Origin: Flaccisagitta enflata
Taxonomy: Eukaryota > Chaetognatha > Sagittoidea > Aphragmophora
Direction: 5' to 3'
DNA length: 64,000 nucleotides
NCBI GenBank assembly: GCA_965153355.1
Contig: OZ231127.1
Location: forward strand, 48,918,001 to 48,982,000
This document shows positions 24,625 through 36,100 of the stretch, piece by piece. The stretch's first letter is position 1; every line of letters begins with the position of its first letter. Under the pieces are notes generated by a model. That model did not search any database and was not told the origin of the DNA. It saw nothing but the letters and a program-made list of their open reading frames with translations. The translations under genes were made by a program, and so were the position numbers.

Positions 24625-24784
24625 CAAGGCCGGATACACGGCAATTCAGTCGCGGACGGTTGGGCAGGAGCAGTAATGCAGTAATGCAGTAATGCAAAAA
24701 CCGCTCGGAATTCAAAAATGTGACGGACGGACGGACCTACCGACCGACCAACACAGCAAGGTGTAGAGTCGCGTATCCGCGACT
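24625..24784 (-). mobile_element. Family A copy, GTCGCG key, retrotransposon-tail subtype
   Basis: Begins CAAGGCCGGATACACGGC, has half-stem CAGTCGCGGACGG, AGCAGTAATGCAGTAATGC and CTCGGAATTCAAAAATGTGA, then (GACC)n, CAGCAAGGTGTAGAG and the hairpin AGTCGCGTATCCGCGACT followed by A's. Its end matches the 3' tail of the retrotransposon at 36558. Confidence 0.85.
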
Positions 24785-25372
24785 AAAAAAAGGGCTTCCT
24801 TATGCATGTTCCTAATTTATGTAAATCTAACACAGGATCGTGCCATCTTTTTGTTTGATTTTAAAAATGATGAGCCAATTTGGCTGACATTGAATTGAAG
24901 GAACCAAAAAACAGCATCTAATCCGGGCAACCAGAAAATCACCACACTGACGAGAAATACAGCATAACCCATGTTCTGCCGCCTCCTCTTTCCCAGATCA
25001 CCATCAACCGGCACCTCATAATAGAGAATTAACCGGATATAGAAGTTCGCGATACACACAAACCCGCATTAAATGTTGCGCGTCGTTTTTTGTCGTGTGC
25101 ACTCTACATGTCTTGTAGATCAGTCCGTCTGTTATACCGAGCTCTTTGGGAGTTTCTAGGACGACTTGTTTGCCCTTTCCATCGCTGCCCCTGTCCACCT
25201 ACACGCGACTTGGGTAACCGTCCCTGGTTAAACTTTTGTTTTTATTAACTAGTCAGTAAGGGTTCACAAGGCCCTCTTCCATTTATTTCAGTTTGGGCAT
25301 AGTGAGGGATATTGTTCCACTTTTCATACAAGGCGAAAAAGACGAAAACTAAAGGTGAAAAAAACAAAAAAA
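24785..25372. other. Unassigned, with a degenerate family A fragment
   Basis: Around 25100-25225 GTCCGTCTGTTATACC and CTACACGCGACTTGGGTAAC look like a decayed family A copy. No gene seen. Confidence 0.35.
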
Positions 25373-25589
25373 CAAGTGATGTGGGGTCACAATATCGTTG
25401 CGGACGGGTGGGCAGGGGCATCCAACCCCCATCCAAACCCCAAACCAGATGCCAATTCATGCTCATCAAGCCCGGGTAGGCTCCCCCGGTTAACAACAAC
25501 TATAACATCGACTCTACGGACGGATCGACGGACCGACGAATGGACCGACGGACGGACAAAGCCTCTAATAGAGTTACGTGTCCGCAACT
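25373..25589 (-). mobile_element. Family A copy, GTTGCG key, GTCACTTG end
   Basis: Starts CAAGTGATGTGGGGTCACAA, half-stem GTTGCGG (25397-25403), GGACGGGTGGGCAGGGGCAT, (GACG)n, GCCTCTAATAGAG and the hairpin AGTTACGTGTCCGCAACT plus A's. Confidence 0.8.
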
Positions 25590-25772
25590 AAAAAGAAAAA
25601 GAGAAGCGAGAACGGTTCTAAACAAAGGGATGAAGCGCCTGTGAAAGCGAGCAAGCGAGAGCGTGTGCGCGCTTTTAGCTCCAACGAAATGTTTGGAGTA
25701 TTAAAGGGACAATAAACTGGGCGGCAGTTTGGTTTCTCTGTTTACCTTCTCGCCATTTATTGCTTGGCCAAT

Positions 25773-25811
<39 letters not shown>

Positions 25812-26328
25812 ATCACACACTTAACAGACATTCGCTTCGTCTGTCTCTTTCAGTCGTGTTTATTTGGTAAGCGTTTATTCAGCTGGTATCTAGGTTCCAT
25901 TCCGTTACTCAAGCCAAATTAAATCCTGCTATCCGGTGGTGTGAATTTCTATTTGACGTAAGAGATCGGACGACTATTTAGAGTATCTGCTTACTTTTGA
26001 TACGGGAAATGAGTCTGTATCTGTCGTGGCCTAGCCCCCCTTCTGTGCAAAGCATTAATGTCGATCCGTCGGTCTGTCGGTCCGTCAGTCCGTCGGTTTG
26101 TTTGTCGCATTTGGTTGATCCGGGTGAATTTCACGGTGCTGCGCCTGCCAAATTGCCTACGTGGCCTCATGCATCGACGCACTGCCCCTACCCCCCATCA
26201 CCCTCCGCACATGACTGTCGCAATGCCTAAAGATGATTTATGTAGCAACTAAGGTCGCAATGCTCCTTTAAAGTAGTAAATACTACTTTGGTGATCGCGG
26301 ATCTCACATAGCAACGCTTGTAATTTTT
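25590..26328. other. Unassigned; includes (AG)n and a decayed GTCG tract
   Basis: AG run at 25778-25806. A (GTCG)n-like tract at 26058-26104 followed by GGCCTCATGCATCGACGCAC may be a diverged family A copy. Confidence 0.35.
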
Positions 26329-26447
26329 TGGTGCGCCTACGCACCTCTATAATCGGTCGTGTCTGTCCGTTGGCTGGTCGATTGGATGGTCCGTCACACA
26401 AACGTTTGACGAACCACACGGCGCTCATATTAGCCTACTTAGCCTTG
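26329..26447 (+). mobile_element. Family A short copy, GGTGCG key
   Basis: Hairpin GGTGCGCCTACGCACC after a T-run, CTATAATCGGTCGTGTC, short GTTGG tract, AAACGTTTGACGAACCAC, end TAGCCTACTTAGCCTTG. The right half-stem is degenerate (GGCGCT). Confidence 0.7.
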
Positions 26448-27014
26448 TGCTTGCCATTTGTCCTTATCACCCTCCTTTGTTTTGCTTTGAGTTGCGTAAA
26501 TGTTTCTCTTTTCTTTTCATTGACGCTTCATCATTAGATAGAATTGGCTTCGCAGATCCATTGTCATTGCCCATTGATAGCAGATGCTTGCAACGCCACA
26601 TTCACGGAAAAGACTCTTTCACGTCTATCTATTGGCTCATGAAATTACAACATCATTGATGCTGACATCTTTGTCAATAGACGATGGTGGTGACATAAAC
26701 GGCGTTGAACTAGAAGAGATCATTAGGAACAAAAACAGACAAGGACACCTTTGCCGTCAAGCTTTCACAACTGTGTCTGTGGGCCGCTGTCCTTTACACC
26801 ACCTTTTTTGTCACCACCATCACGATATCACCAACAATGACCCGCGGTGGAGCGCCAGATCGTTATCACCATCCTTTTCACGTGCCCAAGAAAAAAGACC
26901 ATTAACCCTATAATCATTGTTTTTACAAACTACCAAACATCTCTTTGTCGTCGTTCACGCGCGATTTGTAAAACAACTTTTACAAGAACCGATATATATC
27001 TGTTTCGATTGCTT
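26448..27014. other. Mixed-composition stretch, no gene recognised
   Basis: Contains short open frames up to 109 codons without identifiable motifs. Confidence 0.35.
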
Positions 27015-27153
27015 TATTGATTGATTGATTGTCGATGAATAGATTGACCGAGTGATTGAATGACTGATTGATTGATTGATTGATTGATTGGTTAATTGAT
27101 TGATTAGTTGATTGATTGTGTGATTGATAATTTGATTGAGTGATTGATTGATT

Positions 27154-27188
<35 letters not shown>

Positions 27189-27194
27189 CATTTT

Positions 27195-27232
<38 letters not shown>

Positions 27233-27256
27233 TGATTGATTGATTGATTGGTTGGT
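27015..27256. repeat. (GATT)n array
   Basis: Tetranucleotide array over ~240 bp with GAGT, GGTT and TTTT variants. Confidence 0.9.
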
Positions 27257-27494
27257 AATTTAACAAAAAATGTGAGAAATGCAATAAAGGACTGCTAAAT
27301 GGGCTTAATTCCGTTGGGTGTAACAGTGTGCACGCAGTCAATCCGATCATTTCCATCGCCAATAGAGTTAAACGGGTGGAACAGACTGTTTCTTTCTTTC
27401 TTTCTATTTTTACAACTTATTTCTTCGTTGTTTGGATCAGTTTGCCATTCAATCTTTTCTTCAAACAGTTAGTCCGTCAGCAAGGAAGGTTTTT

Positions 27495-28141
27495 AGTCGC
27501 GTGCACGCGACTCTACAACCCGCTCCGTCCGTCGGTCCGTCGGTCCGTCGGTCTGTAACACTTTGCTTTTTTGTGTCGTTTTTGGTCATTTTCGGTCGTC
27601 TGGAGTTATTTTGAGTCATTTTTTTGCTGTTTTTGGTCATTTTTAGTTGCTTTTAGTCATTTTTGGTCATTTTTGATCATTTACGTAACTTTGTTCATTT
27701 AATTCATTTGTGTCGTTTCTGGGTATTTAAAGTAGTTTTAAGTCATTTTAAGTCATTTTGGGACATTTCCGGTCATTTTTGGTCATTCAACCTGATTTTT
27801 TGGTATGTTTTGGTCATTTATGGTTTTTGGTTTTTTGGTTTTTTGGTTTTTTGGTTTTTTTGGTTTTTGGTCATTCAACATGGTTTTTTGGTATGTTTGG
27901 GTCATTTGTTTTTGTTTTTTTGGTTTTTGTTTTTTGTTTTTTGGGTATGTTTTGGTCATTTATTTTTTTGTTTTTTTGGTTTTTGTTTTTTTGGTTTTTG
28001 GTTTTTATTTTTATTTTTGGTTTTTTCTGTTTTTGTTTTTGTTTTTGTTTTTTTGTTTTTGTTTTTGTTTTTGTTTTTGTTTTTGTTTTTGTGTTTTTTG
28101 CTTTTTTTTGTGTTTGTTGTTTTTGTTATAGGTGTTGGCCT
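27495..28141 (+). mobile_element. Family A copy with expanded TTTTGGTCA array
   Basis: Perfect palindromic hairpin AGTCGCGTGCACGCGACT, CTACAACCCGCTCCGTCCG, (GTCG/GTCC)n, then a TTTTTGGTCA decamer array that degenerates into T5-7/G tracts. The right end GGTGTTGGCCTT is of the same type as 19790 and 49224. Similar TTTTTGG sequence continues to about 28300. Confidence 0.7.
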
Positions 28142-28519
28142 TTTGTTTTTTTGTTTTTTTGTTTTTTGTTATTTTTGTTATTTTTTTTGTTTTTTTTTTG
28201 TTTTTTTGTTTTTTTGTCTTTTTGGTTTTTTGGTCATTTATGTTTTTTGGTATGTTTTGGTCATTCATGTTTTTTGGTATGTTTTTGTCATTTATGTCAT
28301 TTCAAGTCTGCTGCTTTAAGTCTGCTGGTTAAAGTCTGCTGGTTTAAGTCTGCTGCTATCAACTAAAGTAATTCCTGAGCCACGACTGTGCAATTCGATG
28401 AATGTTTCTATTTTTAATGTCGTCCTTTCTCGTCTGTTGTGGATTCGGGATTCAAATCCATTGCATGCATACAACCGAGCAAACTCTGAGGTCTTTACTT
28501 AATTTTCTTATACTTTCTT

Positions 28520-29211
28520 AGTCGCGTGCCACTATGTTGGTCCGTCGGTTGGTTGGTTGGTTGGTCGGTTGGTCGGTTGGTTGGTTGGTCGGTTGGTCGG
28601 TCGGTTGGTCCCCGAAGGGGCCGATGACCTATGCTTTCACACAGGGGAAATTTCTCCTCCTCCTCCTACGTCCCCCCCTCAGGGCCCAAATTCTAGCTTC
28701 AAGGCTCAAATCCCAGCCTTGAAGCTCAAATACCAGCCTCGAGGCTTAAATCCAAGCCTTGAAGCTCAAATCCCAGCCTTGAGGCTCAAGTACCAGCCTC
28801 GGGGCTCAAATCCCGTTCTGGAGGCTCAAATTCCAGTCTCGAGGCTCAAATCCCAGTCTCGAGGCTCAAATCTCAGCCTCGAGGCTCAAATTTTAGTCTC
28901 GAAGCTCAAATTCCAGCCTCAAAGCTCAAATTCCAGCCTCAAAGCCCCAATTCCAGCCTCCAGGCCCTAATCCCAGCCTTGAGGCTCAAATAAAAACAGC
29001 ATAGGTCATCGACCCCTTCGAGGTCGCTGCCCCTCTAACCACCTCACACACACATACACTCACATAGTGGCAACGGGTACCGCTGACCATCTAACGCTTT
29101 TGCGACTATTACTTTTTCGGCGTTTTTGAGCCTACTGCTCCTGCCCAAATGCTCTAGTGATCTTCTCAAGCACTGCTCCAGCCCACCCGCACGGGACTGT
29201 ATCCGGCCTTG
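28520..29211 (+). mobile_element. Composite: family A copy carrying family B copy 4
   Basis: The left end AGTCGCGTGCCACTATG with a (GTTG/GTCG)n tract joins directly to a B copy (28609-29033). After B come the ACGGGTACCGCTGACCATC module, TTTTTCGGCGTTTTTGAGCC, CTGCTCCTGCCCAAATGC and the A right end ATCCGGCCTTG. The same arrangement, inverted, lies at 47031-47620. Confidence 0.8.
28609..29033. mobile_element. Family B copy 4
   Basis: Left end (G-rich arm truncated) CCCCGAAGGGGCCGATGACC TATGCT; right end AGCATAGGTCATCGACCCC TTCGAGGTCGCTGCCC. About 14 minisatellite units of ~20 bp with an AGCCTCGAGGCTCAAAT core. Confidence 0.8.
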
Positions 29212-29890
29212 TTTTGAAATAAGATGCCATTCATTCTTGTCCGGCAGAAGAACAAGGACAACAAAGATTATGGAAAAATGCTGTATCATACCGAGATAAA
29301 GCATTTTTTTTATTCTTTAATTAGCGATGCGATTTTGTCTTTTGTTTTTTCATCAAATGCCCTCTGTCAAAAGTGCGTTTTGCACTGTCATGGTGACACC
29401 CATTGCAGACAAAGATCATGAAACTATGGGGAAAGCGAAAGACGTCATCATCAATTTTTTATGATAGCTTGAGTATTTTTCCTTCCCGGGAGTCACTATG
29501 ACGATTCCTTCTTCATGGTGTGCTTTATATGATACAATTTTATAAGAGGTGTCAGCCCGAAATTTTACCGCATTTATCTCCTTCAGAAACTATGCTGAAA
29601 TATACGGCCCTGTCCCAAGCATTTTTGTCCGCATGGCTGTGGCCCATTAGGAAACTTAAGACCGGCGCCAGGAAGTTACAGGAATTGAGAAGTTTTCTTC
29701 ATGAGATTTCCGTTTCCTTCCGTAAATGCAGAAAATTGAACTTAGCTAATTGAGGGACATATGAATTTGATATTCTTTACCCAGTTTGAACGTATGCATG
29801 CTTGATGAGTCAGCAGACAACGGGAAAACATTGACTGTCCTCATATAATAAATGCCATGAGCCATGCTACTTTAATCTTCTGGTCGTTCT
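29212..29890. other. Unassigned AT-rich stretch
   Basis: No repeat or exon recognised. Confidence 0.4.
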
Positions 29891-30335
<445 letters not shown>

Positions 30336-31037
30336 CTCGCTGCCATTCATTCACATTACTTTTCTGAGGAGCTCCATTCTTTGAGGTTGTTAAACTTGTC
30401 ACCCATCATTAAGCTTGAATTCATCCTTTCAAGTTTTACATTAGTTGTAATTGGACGTTTTTTAAAAAGGGTGATTCATCGGAATTTCTTTCTCAAAATC
30501 AAAGTGAAGTTCATTTTCTTGCCTTTGTGATGAAAAATGATTCTTTCCCATTTTACTACCTTTATAAAGGCATCTCCATTCCTGTCCTGAGGTAGCCCGA
30601 TTGAGGTTGACCTCTTTTACATGGTTAGATTAGCACAGACCGTCAGACTTTCATTATGAAAGAAAAAAAAACAATACAAACTAACGAAATGCTGCAGCCA
30701 TCATATGCTTTTTGCCAAGTGGTTCAGAATATTCAAAAAGAAAGGGATCCCGATTGGTCCAATGGTTTCGCAAGATGACGTCAGAAATAGACGGTGCTTA
30801 CCTTTTCTTAACGTCACCGAAAAAGATCTCCTCTGTTTTCAACTAAAGCCTTTTGCGCCATAATTTCAGTCGTTTTCGCAGAAACACAGGGATTGCGAGA
30901 AATACGAACCATTGACACATGAATCTGATATCATCGGAGGAACCCTTGCCCTACTCATCGAGGTTAGTTACAATGCTGAAGTAGAACAGCTACAGTCATT
31001 GCAAATGTGCTGTTTGATGCCCAACAAACAAACGAAA
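30336..31037. other. Unassigned stretch
   Basis: AT-rich, no recognised feature. Confidence 0.4.
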
Positions 31038-31146
31038 CAAGGCCGGATACACGGCAATGCAGTCGCGGATGGTTGGGCAGTAACAGTAATGCAAAAAACG
31101 CTCGGAATTCAAAAATGTGACGGACCGACATACCGACCGACCTACC
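31038..31146 (-). repeat. Family A copy truncated before the hairpin
   Basis: CAAGGCCGGATACACGGCAA, GCAGTCGCGGATGG and CTCGGAATTCAAAAATGTGA, then (GACC)n. The sequence then leaves the family without CGGCAAGGTG or a hairpin. Confidence 0.75.
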
Positions 31147-31793
31147 GACCGACCAATGCCTGGCGGGACTTGGGTCCCGAGGCCCCGACATGCCGGGACC
31201 TCACCTTGTCCCGAATTCCCGGCACCCGATGCTTATCCCGGCACTCTGTCTCTTCCTCCTCCTCCTCCTCCTTCTCCGTATCTATCCGTTTTCGACAATA
31301 GTGGAAGTAGTTTGTTTTTCCATATCTTTTCTTTCATTCATGGGAAATATTCTGTGATCATTTTAGAGTTATAAAAAAAAGTTGATAGCTTTTATTCATA
31401 GATTGTATAGATTTAAATTTTTTTCTAATTTTTTTTAAAAATTTCTTATTTTTTATTTTTATGTTTCATTTTAACTCTTCATCCTTTTTATTTCAGTTTT
31501 TTTTTCTTCTTCCATTTTTCTTGAATATTATATTGTTACTTTTGTTTTTCTAATTGCTTTGATTTATTCTATATTTTCTGTAATTGTCATTTTTTGCATC
31601 TTTATTTTTTTTCTATTTCTTTCACTTCTTTCAAACTTATTTGCATGTACATTTCAGTAAAAAATATGAATAGATTTTTTGTTTTGAAATAATTTTACAA
31701 CACGTGATAAAATGATTGATTATTCTCCCATATGATTAACTGGAGAATTTAAGGATCATAATGGAAGGATCGCTGAAATGAATTAGTCTTTTT
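31147..31793. other. T-rich stretch
   Basis: Long T-rich DNA (31380-31680); no gene. Confidence 0.4.
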
Positions 31794-31942
31794 AGTTGCG
31801 GACACGCAACTGTATAAGAGGCTTTGTCCATCCGTCAGTCCGTCTGTCTGTTGGTCCGTAATGATCGAGTCAAAAAATGGGAAAACACGAATTTCCGCCC
31901 CTGCCCACCCGTCCGCAACTGGTGGCCTCGTATCCGGCCTTG
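31794..31942 (+). mobile_element. Family A copy, GTTGCG key
   Basis: Hairpin AGTTGCGGACACGCAACT, GTATAAGAGGCTTTGTCC, GTCAGTCCGTCTGTC, AATGATCGAGTCAAAAAATG, half-stem CGCAACT (31914-31920), end ATCCGGCCTTG. Close relative of 21000-21133. Confidence 0.85.
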
Positions 31943-31966
31943 TTCCTCACTTTCTCTTTCTCTCTC

Positions 31967-31969
<3 letters not shown>

Positions 31970-32056
<87 letters not shown>
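31970..32056. repeat. (TC)n microsatellite
   Basis: Pure TC run. Confidence 0.95.
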
Positions 32057-32058
<2 letters not shown>

Positions 32059-32294
32059 TCAACAAAGAAAAAAGTCGAAGACAGTGAATGCCAAGGAATA
32101 ATCAGGTATTGCGATTGGGATTGTCTTCACTTCCGGTCATCGACAACCAAACATCGGAACATAGGGTCTCAAACTGAATCAAAACTAAAAACAAATGAGG
32201 AACTGAAATTGCAGCACATTCTGCTTTTTTTTTTGTTTCAAGTTGTTTGTTTCTTTTAATCTTTTTTTTTCATTGTTAATGATTTTCAACAGTA

Positions 32295-32823
32295 CATGGT
32301 GTTTCATGCCAAAATAGATATAAGAAAACGATGCCATTCTGCTTCTAAAAATGCAATAATAATTCTGAAAAAATATTCAAAGAGCACTTAAGCTCCGATT
32401 TTTTGTGTAAAAATTTCATGGGTCTGGGTCAAATATCTTGGCCACAACATCAATTTGAAATAAAATGAGCATTTCACAGAGAAGCTCTTTTGACATAATT
32501 TTGATTCTTAAAGTTTTTCTTTGAAGCGTTCTCATTTCTAAACAGCTTGAGTTACAGATACCAGATTAGTCTCAAATTAAAGTTTATCAAATTTTCTTTA
32601 ATTTGGGACCAATCTGCATCTGTGGCTCAAGCCGTTCAAAAGAGCGCTCAAAGAGAAACTTTCAAAATCAAGTATGTGCTTCTCTTTAAACTCATTTTAC
32701 TCAAATTGATGTTGTTAAGATGATTTAAACTATGAATTTTATAAATTGGCTCTTTGATCTTTTTCAGAATTGCATTTTTAGAATCAAATAATCGTTTTCT
32801 CTAATTTGGCATGAAACACCCTG
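32295..32823. mobile_element. 529-bp foldback element
   Basis: Left CATGGTGTTTCATGCCAAA, mirrored by right TTTGGCATGAAACACCCTG; the left flank is TA, the right flank TG. Arms stay symmetric through AGAAAACGAT, CTAAAAATGCAAT, TTCTGAAAAA and further in through CAACATCAATTTGA. It carries the core ACCAATCTGCATCTGTGGCT. Confidence 0.7.
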
Positions 32824-33106
32824 TGTTTTTAAAAAAATGTGAAGTATATTCTTGTCTCAGATTTTTTGTATCATTACCTAGTACCGACCCCCTATACCGA
32901 GCCCCAGTACTGCCCCTGCTCGTACCGAGCTCCCGACCTCCGGTATCCGGCCCTATCGTGCCGAGGGACCGGCCGACCCTGCCCATGGGGTCCTGTCCAA
33001 TATTGCAGCCTTTCCGAGGTGGACGGGATTCACCCCTTTTCGGAGGGGGCGAATTTGCAACCAACACACCCAAGCTACGAATCTCCCCTTTTTCGTCCAG
33101 GCGGCG

Positions 33107-36100
33107 TTGCCGGTGGCGCCGCCTGAGTACCGTCACCGGCATCTCTCCTCTCCCCCAATGAATCGACTATCGCGCTTTCTCCACTTTCTCCTCGCCTCGG
33201 CAACTCTCCTCCTCCTCCTCCTCATCAGCGGCGTCCATCCGAATCCTGGCCCTAGTCGCCCCCCTCCTCCTCCTCCCGTTGGGATTGTGTCCTGGAACTG
33301 CAATGGACTAAGGAACTCTGCAGTTGAACTAGCCAATTTCCTGGTGACACGTCGTTGCAAAGTCGCTTGCATTCAGGAAACCAAGCTTACATCGACTATT
33401 AAGACGCCGTTCTTCCCAGGATACGCTGTCATCCGTCGTGACCGTCCTAACGACGATGGCGGGGGTGGTCTTGTGACATTGGTCCACCATTCGATTCCGT
33501 TCATCGAAATTCCTTCACCCTTCAACGACGGCCACACAGAAACGATAATCATCAAGACCAAAATCGGCAACATCGATCTGAACATCGCCAATATATACAT
33601 CCCTCCTCACTCATCCGTTCCAGCGTCTTTTCGTACATCTATCGTCCCGCTTCTCGACAATGACACTGTTATCGTGGGTGACGTCAATGCCCACGACGAT
33701 CTTTGGTCGCTCGGAAACAATGACAATCGTGGCGACCTCATCGCTGACGAGGTAGACAATGCAAATTACATAGTGTTAAACGACCCCAACGTCGCCACCC
33801 GCCCGTCGTCTAACTCATCTCCGGACATTTCCTTCGCGCCTACCAACATCGCCGTCAACTTGAACTGGACCATCGCTTCAACTTTAAATTCGGACCACTA
33901 CCCATTGACCATCTTCTTCGACGACGACCTTCCCACCGAACGGCGCTCCAAATCCTTCGTTAATTTCCACAAGGCTAATTGGCAGGGCTTTACTCGCGAC
34001 ACCGAAGCCCAATTTGCGAACACTCCTCTTCCATCATCATGTGCACAAGGCGAAAAGGTCTGGCGCCGTATACTTCAGAAGGCATCTGCTCGGCATGTTC
34101 CATCAGGTTTCTTCAGAGACTACAAGCCGGGTCTTGACGCTGAGTCGGCCCGCCTGGCGGCCGAGCGTGATGATGTTCGTCGTAATAATCCGAATGACCC
34201 ATCTCTTCCGGAATTAAATCGTCGGGTCGCCAACGCCATCGCTGCCGCTTCACGGCGCCACTGGATGGACACGGTGAAGGAGGCCGATAGGAAGTCTAAT
34301 CCTCGTCGTTATTGGAACCTATTGAAGTCTCTCTCTGGGAAACGAGTTACTCAAGCGCCGAATCAACCAATCAAATTTGGCAACAAAACCCTTACTAAAA
34401 ACACCGGCATAGCCGAGTTCTTCTGTAAGCAATATGCCAATGCAAAGCCTTTCAAGGCCTCTAAGGAGTCGCGCAACATCTATCGCTCCTTAAAAGTCGA
34501 TAACGCACTTGATAGTTCCTTCACTCCTTACACAGAGCAGATGACGATAGATGCCATTAAGGCGTCGAGAAGTTCGACAGCCATCGGTCCAAATGGGCTT
34601 AACATCTGCCACTTGAAACACCTTGGGCCCCTTGGAATCAAATTCTTGACTCGGTTGTTCAACCTCAGTGTCAGGAAGGCTGATATTCCGGCCATTTGGC
34701 GTTCAGCAACAGTCATCCCAGTTCCCAAACCTGGGAAACCGTTGGATCAAGGCGGTAGTTACAGGCCCATCTCGCTCCTCTGTCCCGAGATAAAAATTCT
34801 GGAGAAGATGATGCATCCATCACTTGCAGCCTCCTTATCTCCAAACTCATCGCAACATGGTTTCCGTCCTAGACATTCAACAGTGACAGCACTTCTCCCT
34901 TTGACGACGCTAGTCGCGGAAGGCTTTAATCAGCCAAAGCCGGCTGCTCGGACTGGCCTGCTGTCAGTTGATTTGACTAAAGCATTTGATGTGATCGAGC
35001 GAGATAAGCTCCTGCAGAAGATCAATGCCACCGATCTTCATCCCAACTTGAAGAGGTGGTTAACAGCTTACCTTCGTGACCGTCGCGTGCGAGTTTCCTA
35101 CCAAGGTGCCACTTCTAAATGGAGGAAGTCTCGTCTAGGGGTTCCACAGGGCTCTGTCATTAGCCCCTTGTTGTTCAACTTTTTCTGCGCGGACTTGGTC
35201 TTGGACGACGCTGAGGTAAACAAATCGTTTGCCGATGACTTTCACTCGGCTTCGTCTTCACCCGACATTGTTCAAATTGAGTCTGTCCTTACGTCGACCG
35301 TTGAGGCTATGAACGACTGGACGTCAGCTAATGGCATGGCCATCTCGGCGCCTAAGTCTTCTCTCACGCTTTTTACGCCGTGGACGAAACAAGTGAATTC
35401 TCAACTTAACGTCAGTGTCAACGGTGACCCAATTCCCACAGTCAAAAACCCCAAGTTGCTCGGAGTCACTTTGGATCCCTTGTTTACGTTTTCCGCCCAT
35501 TCATCGGCAGTTGCTCGCAAGGCGGCTTCCAGGATCAACCTCTTGAGGGCTCTGGCCGATACCTCATTTGGCAAGGACAAGGAGTGCCTTCTAAGTACCT
35601 TCAAACTCTTCGTCAGATCCCTCTTCGACTATGCGGCGCCCATAGTGTATCCGAATTATTCGGACTCATCAATTATGCGCTTGCAGAAAATCCAGAACCG
35701 CGCCCTTCGTCTCGCCCTTGGCTGCCACAAAGCTACGTCCATCGACCACCTCCACGCCGAAGCCCAAGAGCTTCCTGTCAGTGATCATCTTCGCCTTCTC
35801 TCTAGCCAATTTCTGGCACGATGTCTCCAACCGCATCATCCCTCCCACGAGATTGTGACACGTGGGCCGGGGAGACGTCGCATGAAAGAGACCCTCAGAT
35901 CTAAAGTCTTCGATGATGTCCAGCCGTACCTCGACGCCAATGGGGTGATCGCGCCGGGTTCGTATGGTGACACAATTAAAAGTCTGCACACTGACGTGGT
36001 CACGCAAGCGATTAACAACCAAGGTAACAACCGAGTCTTAGGCGCAAGACCTCCGACCATAAGCAAGAAAGAACGGAACTTACAGCGAATTTCCCGAGTC

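Noticed and set aside
24625-24784. Family A as a canonical Helitron
   Set aside because: A terminal hairpin and lack of target duplication fit, but the 5' TC and the CTRR-T border with A|T insertion are not met.
26955-27362. Spaced short repeats around GATTGATT considered as a CRISPR-like array
   Set aside because: Simple tetranucleotide repeat without unique spacers, in a eukaryotic context.
28557-28970. Repetitive 137-188 codon frames with periodic SLEAQIPA-like units (also 39108-39674, 8541-8990, 63124-63699)
   Set aside because: The ~20-bp minisatellite of family B read as protein. Units also vary in length, so the frame is not conserved, and the hairpin ends are read through.
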